Shown here one piece after another: positions 38,718-47,811 of a DNA stretch of 49,509 bases; positions within the stretch are counted from its first letter, which is position 1, and every line of letters starts with the position of its first letter. The DNA lies in contig JAIOAW010000019.1 in NCBI GenBank assembly GCA_019873625.1, positions 1-49,509 on the forward strand, given 5' to 3'. The notes beneath the pieces were generated by a model. The model had not been told where the DNA came from and made no database searches. It was given only the letters and a program-made list of their open reading frames with translations. The position numbers and the translations under genes are program-made. This DNA comes from Chloroflexota bacterium. GTDB taxonomy: Bacteria; Chloroflexota; Anaerolineae; UBA1429.

Positions 38718-38723
38718 TATAAT
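38718..38723 (+). promoter_or_regulatory. Extended -10 promoter of the small Cys protein gene
   Basis: TGGTATAAT (38715-38723) with no good -35; 47 bp before the start codon. Confidence 0.6.
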
Positions 38724-38769
38724 ATGCGTACGATACGCGAAAGCATCTTGCGCCACAGGAGAGGACGCC

Positions 38770-39150
38770 ATGGGCTTTTGGGAAAAACTGCGCGCGTTCT
38801 TTGGAGGGCAAGCGGCCGGCGAAAAAAAGCCAAGGGCGCCCCGAACCCAGCCGACGGATCCGGACGCCCTCTGGCTGCACTTTCGCTGCAAACGCTGCGG
38901 CAGCGTGGTGCGCGTCCGCGCCCACAAGCGGAACGACTTGAACCGTATCGAAGAAGAGGAAGCGCTGCCTGGCGTTTTTGTCCTCCACAAAGATGTGATG
39001 GACAACAAGTGCTTTCAACTGATGCACGCCGACATCTATTTCGATGCCTCGTATCAGGTCGTCTCGGCGGATGTACAAGGCGGCGAACTGATCAGCCAAG
39101 AGGAATACGAGGCGGCGCAACAACCCTCCGCTACTCCGCGCGGCGCGTAA
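38770..39150 (+). CDS. Hypothetical 126-aa protein with a CxxC pair
   Basis: ATG 38770 behind CAGGAGAGG. Basic N-terminus, then FRCKRCGSVVRVRAHKRNDLNRIEEEE around residues 38-64, with a zinc-ribbon-like CKRC and a third Cys later (NKCFQL). Not recognised as a named family, though it reads like small Chloroflexi-specific proteins. No membrane segment. Its 3' end overlaps the convergent pdtaR gene by 20 bp. Confidence 0.65.
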   Translation: MGFWEKLRAFFGGQAAGEKKPRAPRTQPTDPDALWLHFRCKRCGSVVRVRAHKRNDLNRIEEEEALPGVFVLHKDVMDNKCFQLMHADIYFDASYQVVSADVQGGELISQEEYEAAQQPSATPRGA

Positions 39151-39754
39151 ACGGCCCCCCGCTGCGGCCTTCTTCGTTGGTGGCCTCGTAGGTCAAGATG
39201 ATCGCTTGGGCGATCTCTTTCATAGACTTGCGCGTATTCATAGACATCTTTTGGATGCGCCGGAAGGCCGCAGCCTCCGTCAACCCCTGCGTATCCATCA
39301 GGATGCCCTTGGCGCGATCAACGAGTTTACGCGTTTCGAGTTGATCTTTGAGGTTATCCACCTCCTTTTCCAGGGCGCGGAACTCCTGAAAGCGCGCCAG
39401 AGCTACCTCGATGGCCGGTGCGAGGTCGGCCTCTTGGAAAGGTTTGACGAGGTACCCCACGACGCCGGCCGCCTTGGCCCGTTCGACGAAATCTTTCTGG
39501 CTGTAGGCCGTGAGGAGCACCACCGGCGCGATGCGTTCCTCCGTCAGGATGCGGGCCGCCTCGATGCCATCCATATCGGGCATAAGGATATCCATCAGCA
39601 CGACGTCGGGGCGCAGTTCACGCGCCAAGTTCACCGCGCTCTTGCCATCCCCGGCCTCCCCCACAACCAAGTAGCCCAGGTTGTGGAGCATTTCGCGCAA
39701 TTCCATGCAAATGACCGATTCGTCATCCGCTATGATCACACGCACCCGTTCCAA
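39131..39754 (-). CDS. pdtaR: ANTAR-domain response regulator (PdtaR-type antiterminator)
   Basis: 207 aa from TTG 39754, with AGGAGGTCG upstream. Receiver domain ~1-120: acidic pair in IIADDES, phospho-Asp in VVLMDILMPDMDG, Lys in YLVKPF. A coiled linker (FRALEKEVDNLKDQLETRKLV) leads into a C-terminal ANTAR RNA-binding domain (DRAKGILMDTQGLTEAAAFRRIQKMSMNTRKSMKEIAQAII). ANTAR proteins bind paired hexaloop hairpins in nascent RNA and prevent termination. The partner sensor kinase gene is directly upstream (30-bp gap). Confidence 0.93.
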   Translation of the reverse strand: MERVRVIIADDESVICMELREMLHNLGYLVVGEAGDGKSAVNLARELRPDVVLMDILMPDMDGIEAARILTEERIAPVVLLTAYSQKDFVERAKAAGVVGYLVKPFQEADLAPAIEVALARFQEFRALEKEVDNLKDQLETRKLVDRAKGILMDTQGLTEAAAFRRIQKMSMNTRKSMKEIAQAIILTYEATNEEGRSGGPFTRRAE

Positions 39755-39784
39755 TTTCGACCTCCTCTTTCACCCTACGATGCC

Positions 39785-41254
39785 TTACGGCAAGGTTTTG
39801 GCAAAGCGCACATGCGCCTGCACGCCGTAAGGACTATTATGTAAAGTAAACTGCCCTCGCAAATCGCGCTGCACCATATTATGCACGATTTGCAGCCCCA
39901 AATGGGCATCCGTTGCCAAGTCGAACCCCTCCGGCAAGCCCTCGCCGTTATCCGTCACGAGGATGCTCACCGAGTCGCCGTGATCCACAAGTTCCACGTC
40001 AATGCGCCCCGCGTCGCGGTGGGCCATGCCGTGCTCGATGGCGTTCTGCACCAACTCGTTGATCACCAGGGCGCACTGAGTGGCCCGTTCGGCCGGGAGC
40101 CAGATATCCGGCCCTTGCACGCCCATATGGATCGTCTTATCGGGGCTGATCAAACCCCGTTGAATCTGGCCCAGGATGCGGTGCGCCACGTCTTTGAGGT
40201 TGATCATCCCCTTGGCGTTCTGCGAGAGGAACTCGTGCACCACGGCCACGCTCAAAATGCGGTTCACGCCCTCCTCCAAGACGGCGCGCGCCTCCTCGTC
40301 GCGGGCGCGCCGCGCCTGCATACGCATAATCGAGGCGATGATCTGCAGATTATTCTTGACGCGATGGTGCACCTCGCGCACCAAGGCCATCCGCGCCTCG
40401 AGTTCGCGCTGCGTTCGCAGGGCCTCGGTCGCATCGTGGATCAGGATGAACACGCCCCGCACGCGGCGCGCTCGCGCCTCCAAACGTTTGGGGTATTTGC
40501 CAAACAGCCCCTGTTTGGGCGCCGCCACGATGGGGATGGCCTTGCGCACCCACGTCAGCCCCCCCTGCTCTACCTGCACCTCGTAACAGCGGCGCTCGTT
40601 GATGGCGCGCATCACGAGTTGATGATCAATCGTCTCGATTTCGCTGACGCGCCGCCCGATGAGGCTATCTCGATAGCCGAGGTTGCGATACAGCTCGGCG
40701 GCGATGCCGCTCATATACTGGATGCACCGATCTGGCCCCACGTACACGATGCCATCGTGCTCGCCAAAAGGCGAAAGGCCCTCGGCGCCCTCCAAATCTC
40801 CCCGCAAGACGGAACGCGTGAACTCGTCCAGCGCCCTTTGGAACACCCGGCTGCGCCGCCGATGCCGCTCATAGGCCAGCCAGTAGGCATCGCGCACGGC
40901 GTACCCGATGACCTGCCGATGCGCCGCGTCGAACACAGGGAAGACTTGCCGCGCCACCGTGGCGCCGCGCACAAGCAGGGTGTGCACGCGGCGCACGTGA
41001 ACGCGCCCCCCTAGCCCCGGCATCGAGGCGATGGGCAGGCGTTCCCCTATGCTCAGGCGATCGTACAACGGGGTGGACGAATGCGGCTGAGCATGGGCCC
41101 AAAGGATGACGGCCTCTTCTCGCGGCAGCCGCGCATATAAGAGAAGGTCGGCGCGGCTCATATCGGCCAAGATGGGCAAGTCTTGGGCAATCTTATCGAG
41201 CAACGCCTTCGTCTCTTTGGGCAGATCGGCCTGCACTCCCCCCTGTGCTTCCAT
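39785..41254 (-). CDS. pdtaS: PdtaS-type sensor histidine kinase
   Basis: 489 aa, ATG 41254. Cytoplasmic, no membrane segments. N-terminal GAF-like domain (~10-140), PAS domain (~165-290), HisKA_2 dimerisation domain with REVHHRVKNNLQIIASIMRMQ (phospho-His HH), and HATPase_c with INELVQNAIEHGM and VTDNGEGLPEGFD. The pair with pdtaR is typical of Actinobacteria and Chloroflexi. No Shine-Dalgarno is visible, and the -10 box at 41263-41268 is so close that the transcript would start almost at the ATG (leaderless or nearly so). Confidence 0.92.
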   Translation of the reverse strand: MEAQGGVQADLPKETKALLDKIAQDLPILADMSRADLLLYARLPREEAVILWAHAQPHSSTPLYDRLSIGERLPIASMPGLGGRVHVRRVHTLLVRGATVARQVFPVFDAAHRQVIGYAVRDAYWLAYERHRRRSRVFQRALDEFTRSVLRGDLEGAEGLSPFGEHDGIVYVGPDRCIQYMSGIAAELYRNLGYRDSLIGRRVSEIETIDHQLVMRAINERRCYEVQVEQGGLTWVRKAIPIVAAPKQGLFGKYPKRLEARARRVRGVFILIHDATEALRTQRELEARMALVREVHHRVKNNLQIIASIMRMQARRARDEEARAVLEEGVNRILSVAVVHEFLSQNAKGMINLKDVAHRILGQIQRGLISPDKTIHMGVQGPDIWLPAERATQCALVINELVQNAIEHGMAHRDAGRIDVELVDHGDSVSILVTDNGEGLPEGFDLATDAHLGLQIVHNMVQRDLRGQFTLHNSPYGVQAHVRFAKTLP

Positions 41255-41262
41255 AGTATACT

Positions 41263-41292
41263 ATTATAACACGGCCTTTGGTCCTACACCAA
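41263..41292 (-). promoter_or_regulatory. Promoter of pdtaS, predicted near-leaderless
   Basis: Minus strand: TTGGTG (41292-41287), 18-bp spacer, TATAAT (41268-41263) with an extended -10 (TGT). The ATG at 41254 lies 8 bp past the -10. The -35 overlaps the hairpin at 41272-41298. Confidence 0.6.
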
Positions 41293-41298
41293 AGGCCG
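41272..41298. terminator. Hairpin between the phosphatidyltransferase gene and pdtaS
   Basis: CGGCCTTTGG (41272-41281) pairs with CCAAAGGCCG (41289-41298) around a 7-nt loop. Minus-strand readthrough meets it after 41338; only TGTTATAAT follows, so termination would be partial. Confidence 0.5.
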
Positions 41299-41337
41299 CC
41301 TCAAAGGCCCTATCGCACGCGGCGAGGATGGGCTTGA

Positions 41338-41946
41338 TTATGTCGAGTTGACGTTCGTCAGGGGTTGGTCTTTCACCTGGCGATAGACGTCATACATACG
41401 GTGGAAGGTCGTCCACACCGTGCCGACGGCCAAAACCCAGAGGGCCGGCAGCAGCAAAGTGGGGAACACCAGCCCTACGATGAGCACGATGCACCGCTCG
41501 ACGCGGGTCAAGATGCCCACTTTTGTCGAGACGCCCAGCCCCTCTCCGCGCGCCCGCGTATAACTCACCAGCATCGAGCCGACGATGGCGATGTAGGCCA
41601 GGAGTTCTTCCCAAAGGCCGGGCATCCTCATAGCCCACAGGGCGATGCCCAAAAGAACGGCAGATTCGGAGATGCGATCCAGCACGGAATCTAAAAAGGC
41701 GCCGAACTTGGTGGGGCGGCCCACGCGGCGGGCCACGGTGCCATCGAGCGCGTCAAAGGCGGAAGCCACGATGAGCAAGACCCCGCCCCAGCGGAGGTAG
41801 CCCATCCCCACGATGACGCCCACCAGGATATTGAGCACACAACCGAATACGGTCAGCGTATTGGCATGGATGCCATGCCGCGCCAGAAAAGCGGCGATGG
41901 GTTCGATGACCCCTTTGGTGATGCGGCGCAGCCAGTCTGTGAACAT
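41338..41946 (-). CDS. CDP-alcohol phosphatidyltransferase (phosphatidylinositol-phosphate-synthase-like)
   Basis: 202 aa from ATG 41946 behind AAAGGAGAGG; the longer upstream frame overlaps the Mut7-C gene and is rejected. Six-helix membrane enzyme with the family signature in FDALDGTVARRVGRPTKFGAFLDSVLDR (DG..AR....G...D...D) around residues 60-87. The SYTRARGEGLGVSTKVGILTRVERC segment after it resembles archaetidylinositol-/phosphatidylinositol-phosphate synthases. It joins a CDP-lipid to an alcohol such as inositol-phosphate or glycerol-phosphate to make membrane phospholipid. Confidence 0.87.
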   Translation of the reverse strand: MFTDWLRRITKGVIEPIAAFLARHGIHANTLTVFGCVLNILVGVIVGMGYLRWGGVLLIVASAFDALDGTVARRVGRPTKFGAFLDSVLDRISESAVLLGIALWAMRMPGLWEELLAYIAIVGSMLVSYTRARGEGLGVSTKVGILTRVERCIVLIVGLVFPTLLLPALWVLAVGTVWTTFHRMYDVYRQVKDQPLTNVNST

Positions 41947-41962
41947 CCTCTCCTTTCCTCGA

Positions 41963-42469
41963 TTAGGGTTCGGCGCCTCCGCTCGGCGAGCCTTCAGCCG
42001 ACCGCGCGAGAACGCCCTTCGCCTCCCAGGTGGCAATATTCGCGCGCATACGTTCCCAGTGCGTGCCCGGCCAGTACACGCGCCCGCAGTTCGGGCAGAT
42101 GTAGAATGCGCTCTGCGTGGCATAGACGTAGGTCGGCACGCGTTCGCGCACGGCCCAGGGCGAGATGGGTTTTACGATGGCATTGCAGCACAGGCACCGG
42201 CTAAAGGGCGCCACGGCCCGCACACCCAAAATGGCCCGCAATTGGGCCAACTGCTCGACGAGTGCTTCGCTCTCAATCACGATAGCCCATGCGCCCGCCC
42301 GTTGGGCAAGGGCCAGGTCGCGCGTGAGGAGAAACCGCCCCTCCTGATGGGCGATGCGCACCAGGGCGCCATCCTCCCATGAGGCATCGTAGAGCGTATC
42401 GTAGCCCAAGGCGCGCAGCCAACGCGCGAGCCGCCCCAGCATCGAATCGGCTACAAAAGAGAGTGCCAT
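41963..42469 (-). CDS. Mut7-C RNase-domain protein with zinc ribbon
   Basis: 168 aa from ATG 42469 behind GAGGGGACGAG. N-terminal Mut7-C/PIN-like nuclease fold: FVADSMLGRLARWLRALGYDTLY, then ILTRD-like FLLTRDLALAQRAG. C-terminal zinc-ribbon cysteines CLCC...CPNCGRVYWPGTHWERM (HWxRM is the family ending). The family (formerly DUF82) is predicted to cut RNA; substrate unknown. It sits upstream of the phosphatidyltransferase gene by 16 bp. Confidence 0.88.
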   Translation of the reverse strand: MALSFVADSMLGRLARWLRALGYDTLYDASWEDGALVRIAHQEGRFLLTRDLALAQRAGAWAIVIESEALVEQLAQLRAILGVRAVAPFSRCLCCNAIVKPISPWAVRERVPTYVYATQSAFYICPNCGRVYWPGTHWERMRANIATWEAKGVLARSAEGSPSGGAEP

Positions 42470-42547
42470 CTCGTCCCCTCGGCAGGGATTATAAACCAAG
42501 ATGGCACAGCACAAAAGGGGTTCACGCGAACTGCATCAGGGCCGAGT

Positions 42548-43435
42548 TTACGCGAACGCTAGCGCATCTTCCGGGGGCAGGCCGCATACGGACGTGGGGC
42601 AAGCGCATAGGCCAAGCGTCCCATTGCCCACGTGCGCGCCGAGCACGGGCGGCAGAGGCCAAATGCGAATAGCCGCTGCCTTGAGGTACTGCGGCACGAT
42701 TTCTTTGAGGGCCAGGGCGCGATCCATAGCCTCCGCCTGGATGATCACGACCTGAACCGGTTGATCCCCCATCCACTCGCGCATCACCTCGGCCATACGC
42801 GTGAGCACGCGGCTCGAGGTGCGCACGCGCTCCAGCGCATCAATGCGCCCTTGGTTGAAGCACAAAAGGGGTTTGAACTGCAAAAGCGACCCTAGCAGCG
42901 CGGCAGCGCCGCCGATTCGCCCGCCCTTGTAGAGGTATTCCAACGTGTCTACGCCAAAGACGATGCGTTGCGCCTGAACCACGGCTCGTGCGGCAGCCAC
43001 AACCTCCTCAAAGGGCTTGCCCTCCTCCACCGCCCGCACGGCCGTCTCCACAGTCAACATATGGCCGGCCGAAGCGCACTGCGTATCTACGATTTCGATG
43101 GGCGTGCCCTCGAACTGCTGTTTGGCCAGTTCGGCCGAGTTGACCGTGCCGCTGATGCCGGAGGAGAGATGGATGGAGATAATCCCCTCAGCCCCGCCCT
43201 CGATGAGTTCGCCATACACCTTGGCAAAATCCCCTGCCGAAGGCTGAGAGGTCGTCGGCAGAGGATCGCATTTGGGCAGTTGGGCATAAAAGTCCTCAAT
43301 CGAGATATCGAACATATCTCGCAGGGTTTTGCCTTGCATATGCATGTACAGGGGCACAATGGATACGTTGTGCCGTTCGGCAAAGGCGGTTGAGATGCAG
43401 GCGGTGCTGTCGGTTACGACGCCGATGCGGGCCAT
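42548..43435 (-). CDS. DegV-family fatty-acid-binding protein
   Basis: 295 aa, ATG 43435 behind AGGAGGTGG. DegV fold that binds a long-chain fatty acid (FakB-like role in bringing fatty acids to a kinase). Visible: GVVTDSTACIS N-terminus, PLYMHMQGKTLRDMFDIS, TSQPSAGDF, IISIHLSSGISGTVNSAEL (Ser/Thr lipid head site) and FGVDTLEYLYKGGRIGGAAALLG. No FakA kinase gene is in the window. Confidence 0.9.
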   Translation of the reverse strand: MARIGVVTDSTACISTAFAERHNVSIVPLYMHMQGKTLRDMFDISIEDFYAQLPKCDPLPTTSQPSAGDFAKVYGELIEGGAEGIISIHLSSGISGTVNSAELAKQQFEGTPIEIVDTQCASAGHMLTVETAVRAVEEGKPFEEVVAAARAVVQAQRIVFGVDTLEYLYKGGRIGGAAALLGSLLQFKPLLCFNQGRIDALERVRTSSRVLTRMAEVMREWMGDQPVQVVIIQAEAMDRALALKEIVPQYLKAAAIRIWPLPPVLGAHVGNGTLGLCACPTSVCGLPPEDALAFA

Positions 43436-43491
43436 AATCCACCTCCTAGGCTAAGTGGCTCACCAAAACGCACACTGCTCGTCAACCGTAT

Positions 43492-43515
43492 AACCCCATA
43501 GGGCTGCCGGGGTTA
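43492..43515. terminator. Hairpin between glyQS and degV
   Basis: TAACCCC (43492-43498) pairs with GGGGTTA (43509-43515). It lies just after the glyQS stop on the minus strand but lacks a T-run; termination is only possible, not certain. Confidence 0.35.
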
Positions 43516-43526
43516 CTCGCCTGGCC

Positions 43527-46511
43527 CTAGAACCCCTCCATCACGGTCAGATCAACGATGCCCTCCGTCAGCCGGCCGATGGCCTGCAGGAGGCCCAGCC
43601 GATTGTTGCGCAGGGCCTCGTCTTCGGCCATAACGAGCACGTCATCGAAAAAGCGGCTGATGTAGGGCTTGAGTTCCAACAAGGCCTGCATCAACGTCTC
43701 GATATTCCCCTGTGCCTGGACGCGGGGCGCCACGGCCCAATAGCGCTCATAGAGGGCGATCTCGGCCGGCTCGCGGAGGATTTCCCTTTCGACGGCGTGC
43801 ACATAGGGTTCGGAACGCGTGATCCGCACGCACCGCGCGTAGGCATCGAGGAGTTCTTCCCAATCCGGCCGGGCTACCCAGGCCTCGAGGGCCAAAAGCG
43901 TCCGATGGGCGAGCGCCGGATCGTAACCCCTTTCCGCCAAGACGGCATCCACCACGTCGTAGCGGTGGCCGCTTTCCAGCAGCCAGTTGCGGAAGCGTTG
44001 GAGGATGTACTCATACACCTGCCGCAAGGCCTCTTCTTCGGCCTTCACGGGCAACCCTTCGGCAGCCAGAGAAATCGCCTCAGGCAGGGCAAGCGATATC
44101 CCCTTTTCGACGAGGATCTGCACAATGCCCAGCGCCGCTCGGCGCAGGCCCCACGGGTCAGCCGCGCCCGTCGGCCGAATGCCCACAGCGAACAAGCCCA
44201 CGAGCGTATCGAAGCGATCTGCCAGGCCCACGGCCACCCCCGCCATCCCCTCAGGAACGCGATCGCCCATCGAGGTCGGCCAGTAGTGTTCCTCGATGGC
44301 CTGGGCCACTTCGGGGGCCTCGCCCGAAAGGAGCGCATAGTGCCGGCCCATCTTGCCCTGCAAGGAGGTCAGTTCCACCACGAGTTGCGTGGCCAGGTCG
44401 CTCTTGCACAGGGCCGCCGCCCGTTCGGCCCAAGCCTTTTCTTCGGGCGTTAGCCCCAGCATCTCGGCGAGTTCGGGCACCAGGCGTTTGATGCGTTCCA
44501 CCTTATCGAGCATTGAGCCGAGTTGCTCTTGGAAGGTCAGCGTGGCCAGGCGCGGCGTGAAGGCCTCCAGGGGCTTTTGCGTGTCGGCATCGTAAAAGTA
44601 AGCGGCGTCTGCATAGCGCGCCCGCAAGACCTGCTCGTTCCCATCGCGGACGAGTTCCCTATCCAGCCCTTGGCCGTTGGCGATGACCACGAAATAGGGC
44701 AAAAGGCGCCCCTGGCGCATCACCGGCAGATAGCGCTGATGTTTGCGCATCACGGCGAGGAGGACAACCTCCGGCAAGCGCAGGTACTCCTCTGCAAAGG
44801 TGCCTCGGATGGCCAGCGGCCATTCGACCAAGTTCGCCACCTCATGGATGAGTTCCGCATCCTCCGGAATCTCGCCCCCTACCTCTTCGGCCAGGCGCCG
44901 GGCTTGCTCGCGGATGAGCGCCTCGCGCGCTCGCCCATCGAGCAGGACGCCGGCCCGCTGGATGACCTCCTCATAGGCCGCCGCCGAAGGGATAGAGATA
45001 TCCGGCGACCCTTGCGGGCGGATGCCCCGCGTGATGCGCCCGCTCCGCACGCCGGCATACTCAAAGGGCACCACCTCGTCACCGAGGAGGGCCACATACC
45101 AGCGGATGGGCCGAGAGAAACTCACGTTCGAGGCATTCCAGCGCATACTCTTGGGGAAGGCGATGCCCCCGATCACCCCCGGCAGGAGGTCCGCCAAGAC
45201 GGCCGCCGCCTCGCGCCCCTTTTCGACCATCACGGCCACCACGTACTCCTTACCATCCAGAAGGCGCCTTTCTAAGGCGCCCACCGAGACGCCCCGGCTC
45301 CGCGCGAACCCTTCGGCGGCGCGCGTCGGTTTACCCTCCGCATCGTAGGCGATGGCTGCCGCCGGCCCCCGGATGATGCGTTCGACATCGCGCTGGCGCG
45401 CGGCTAGCCCCTTCACGTGGGCCACAAGGCGGCGGGGCGTGCCCGAGACGGTCAGGGTCTCGTAAGCGAGCCGCGCCTCCTGCAAGGCTTGGGCGAGGCG
45501 ATCCTGCACCTGGGCCAGGGCCGTATCGAGATCGGCCACGGGCAGTTCCTCCGTGCCGATTTCCAGAAGGAAGTCGAAAGGCCCCTCCCCCACGGGCTGG
45601 ACGGGCGCCGGGAGGGGCGCCGGCGCCGCCGAAGGGATGACGATTTTATCCTTGAAGGGGAAGCCCATCTCCTGCCGCTGCGCCACATAGAGGGCCGCCA
45701 CCTGTTTGGCAAGGTCGCGCATCCGCACAAAGTAGCGCGCGCGCTCCGTCACCCCCACTGCTCCCCGCGCATCGAGCACGTTGAAAAGGTGTGAGCACTT
45801 GAGGACGTAATCGTGCGCCGGCATCACCAGGCCCCTCGCCAGGGCATTCTTGGCCTCGGCCTCGCAGAGGTCATACATCTGGCGGAGGCTGTTCACATCG
45901 GCTACCTCAAAGTTATAGATGCAGTGTTCAATCTCGCCCCGCAAAAGGAGGTCGCCGTAGGTTACCGCGCCGCTCCAGCGGATATCCGGGAACCCCTGCA
46001 CCCCCTGGAGGACCATCACGATGCGCTCCAAGCCATAGGTCAACTCCACCGAGACGGGGTTCATCTCTTGGCCGCCGGCCTGTTGGAAGTAGGTGTACTG
46101 GCTGATCTCCTGCCCATCCAGCCAGACCTCCCAGCCCAACCCCCAAGCGCCCAACGCGGGAGATTCCCAATTATCCTCCACAAAACGCACATCGTGGGCA
46201 CTCAGGTCAATCCCCAGGGCCTCGAGGCTCCCCAAGTACAGTTCCTGTGGGTTCCCCGGGTCGGGCTTGAGGATGACTTGATATTGATAGTACTGCTGCC
46301 AGCGGTTTGGGTTTTCTCCGTAGCGCCCATCATCGGGCCGTACCGAAGGCTCCACATAGGCGACGTTCCACGGCTCCGGCCCTAGCACGCGCAGGGCCGT
46401 GGCCGGGTTCATCGTGCCGGCGCCCACTTGGACGTTGTGCGGCTGCCACAGGAGGCACCCTTGGGCGGCCCAATATTCGTTTAGGCGCATTATGACGGTT
46501 TGAAAATCCAT
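43527..46511 (-). CDS. glyQS: Glycyl-tRNA synthetase, fused alpha-beta chain
   Basis: 994 aa from ATG 46511 behind GGAGGAGAG. Residues ~1-290 are the alpha (catalytic class II) subunit, starting [14 protein letters not shown] and with [20 protein letters not shown] and the [24 protein letters not shown] core. A Pro/Ala linker (~298-312) joins the beta subunit (~315-994: [22 protein letters not shown], a DALR-like C-terminal segment). Most bacteria encode the two as separate glyQ and glyS; a single chain is known from Chlamydia and some other phyla. Charges tRNA-Gly. Follows recO by 24 bp. Confidence 0.95.
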   Translation of the reverse strand: MDFQTVIMRLNEYWAAQGCLLWQPHNVQVGAGTMNPATALRVLGPEPWNVAYVEPSVRPDDGRYGENPNRWQQYYQYQVILKPDPGNPQELYLGSLEALGIDLSAHDVRFVEDNWESPALGAWGLGWEVWLDGQEISQYTYFQQAGGQEMNPVSVELTYGLERIVMVLQGVQGFPDIRWSGAVTYGDLLLRGEIEHCIYNFEVADVNSLRQMYDLCEAEAKNALARGLVMPAHDYVLKCSHLFNVLDARGAVGVTERARYFVRMRDLAKQVAALYVAQRQEMGFPFKDKIVIPSAAPAPLPAPVQPVGEGPFDFLLEIGTEELPVADLDTALAQVQDRLAQALQEARLAYETLTVSGTPRRLVAHVKGLAARQRDVERIIRGPAAAIAYDAEGKPTRAAEGFARSRGVSVGALERRLLDGKEYVVAVMVEKGREAAAVLADLLPGVIGGIAFPKSMRWNASNVSFSRPIRWYVALLGDEVVPFEYAGVRSGRITRGIRPQGSPDISIPSAAAYEEVIQRAGVLLDGRAREALIREQARRLAEEVGGEIPEDAELIHEVANLVEWPLAIRGTFAEEYLRLPEVVLLAVMRKHQRYLPVMRQGRLLPYFVVIANGQGLDRELVRDGNEQVLRARYADAAYFYDADTQKPLEAFTPRLATLTFQEQLGSMLDKVERIKRLVPELAEMLGLTPEEKAWAERAAALCKSDLATQLVVELTSLQGKMGRHYALLSGEAPEVAQAIEEHYWPTSMGDRVPEGMAGVAVGLADRFDTLVGLFAVGIRPTGAADPWGLRRAALGIVQILVEKGISLALPEAISLAAEGLPVKAEEEALRQVYEYILQRFRNWLLESGHRYDVVDAVLAERGYDPALAHRTLLALEAWVARPDWEELLDAYARCVRITRSEPYVHAVEREILREPAEIALYERYWAVAPRVQAQGNIETLMQALLELKPYISRFFDDVLVMAEDEALRNNRLGLLQAIGRLTEGIVDLTVMEGF

Positions 46512-46535
46512 CTCTCCTCCACACTCCAACTTGGG

Positions 46536-47339
46536 TTAGACGGCCTCCGCCGCTGGGCGGTTAGCCCGGCGTTCGGCGCGGCGTATCTCCTCACGAAGGC
46601 GTTTTAGGACGGCCGCCGAACGCAGATCGCGCTCGAGGATGTACTCCAGATAGCGCTCCAGGAGCGCCTCGAGTTCGTTATGCGTCTCGGGTTTGAGCGT
46701 GAGCGCGCGAATCTCCTCTGGCGAACGGCTCAACAGATAGCGGAGCACCTTCTGGGCGCCAAGGGAGACCGGGCGCGCCTGGGGCGCCACGGGCGCACAG
46801 CGCGGGCAGACGATGCCCCCACGTTCGGCATCGAACAAGTTGCCCTCTGGCAGGATCTCTCGCTCGCACACCGTGCACCGATACAACTGGGGCTGATACC
46901 CCCCCAAACTCAAGAGCCGCAACTCAAAGTAGCGCATCCATAGCCTGGGGTCGGCCTCATTCGCTAGCCACTCTAGCCCTTTGGCCATCAGGTCATAAAA
47001 GGCCGCGCTATCTTCCTCTTCCTCCTGCACGAACCGATCCATCAGTTCGGCGGCATAACAGGCATAGGCAAAACGGAAAAGGTCCTGGCGGATCCCCTCA
47101 TACGTCTCGAGGCTTTGGGCCTGGGAGACGATATCCATATTCCGCCCACGGGCCAGCACAAGTTCGGCGCGGCAGAATAGGCCCAACTGCCCGGCCTTGC
47201 GGCTCGTCATACGGCGAATCCCTTTGGCCAGCGCGGTAACCTTGCCCGTGGGCGTGAGGAGCGTCAAGATGCGATCGGCCTCGCCGTAATCCATCTCTTT
47301 CAGGACGATGGCCTCAAGCCGGTAAATGCGCGGTGGCAT
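46536..47339 (-). CDS. recO: DNA repair protein RecO
   Basis: 267 aa, ATG 47339 behind GAGGGGAG. N-terminal OB fold (YRLEAIVLKEMDYGEADRILTLLTPTGKVTALAKGIRR), helical middle, and zinc-finger CTVCEREIL...GIVCPRCAP near residue 155-180. RecO loads RecA at gaps with RecR. The C-terminus is rich in Arg/Ala. In the glmU-cdd-recO-glyQS run, a common arrangement with glyS and cdd/era in Firmicutes. Confidence 0.93.
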   Translation of the reverse strand: MPPRIYRLEAIVLKEMDYGEADRILTLLTPTGKVTALAKGIRRMTSRKAGQLGLFCRAELVLARGRNMDIVSQAQSLETYEGIRQDLFRFAYACYAAELMDRFVQEEEEDSAAFYDLMAKGLEWLANEADPRLWMRYFELRLLSLGGYQPQLYRCTVCEREILPEGNLFDAERGGIVCPRCAPVAPQARPVSLGAQKVLRYLLSRSPEEIRALTLKPETHNELEALLERYLEYILERDLRSAAVLKRLREEIRRAERRANRPAAEAV

Positions 47340-47373
47340 CTCCCCTCACTTTGCCCAGGCGGCCCCAGTGGCC

Positions 47374-47811
47374 CTACTCCCCATAGGATACGCGCGGGAA
47401 GGGATCTGGCAAAAGCGCGCGGAGGGAGGTGAACCAGGCATGCCCGGCGAGATCTGCGACGAGGATGGGCAAATCTTCGGCGAACTCGCTCATCACCTGC
47501 CGGCAGGCGCCGCAGGGCGTGCTCCCCGGCCCTGTAACCACCGCGAGGGCCACAAATTCCTGCTCGCCGTGCGCGACCGCGTTCCAGATGGCCACGCGCT
47601 CGGCGCACACCGTCAAACCGCTGGAGGCATTCTCCACATTGCACCCCGCGTAGATGCGCCCCTCGCGCGTGCGCACGGCGGCCCCTACCGGAAAGTGGGA
47701 ATACGGCGCATAGGCCCGCTCGCGCGCCTCCTTAGCCGCCTCGAGCAGGGCGCGCCACTCAGGGGCAAGGGCCTCTTGAGCGATCGCCTTATGGGGATTT
47801 GGGTTGGGCAT
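47374..47811 (-). CDS. cdd: Cytidine deaminase
   Basis: 145 aa from ATG 47811 behind GGAGGAGAAG; the first ~23 bp overlap the end of glmU. Homotetrameric zinc enzyme converting cytidine to uridine. Zinc site CAERVAIWNAV (Cys-Ala-Glu) and PCGACRQVM (second Cys pair), with NVENASSGLTVCAER typical. Pyrimidine salvage in the cytoplasm. Confidence 0.94.
   Translation of the reverse strand: MPNPNPHKAIAQEALAPEWRALLEAAKEARERAYAPYSHFPVGAAVRTREGRIYAGCNVENASSGLTVCAERVAIWNAVAHGEQEFVALAVVTGPGSTPCGACRQVMSEFAEDLPILVADLAGHAWFTSLRALLPDPFPRVSYGE

Noticed and set aside
37438-38769. Integrated mobile element around the tyrosine recombinase
   Set aside because: No direct repeats, tRNA target, phage or transposase genes; both neighbours are ordinary chromosomal genes.
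46512-46535. T-box leader for glyQS
   Set aside because: Only 24 bp separate recO and glyQS; no room for a T-box.
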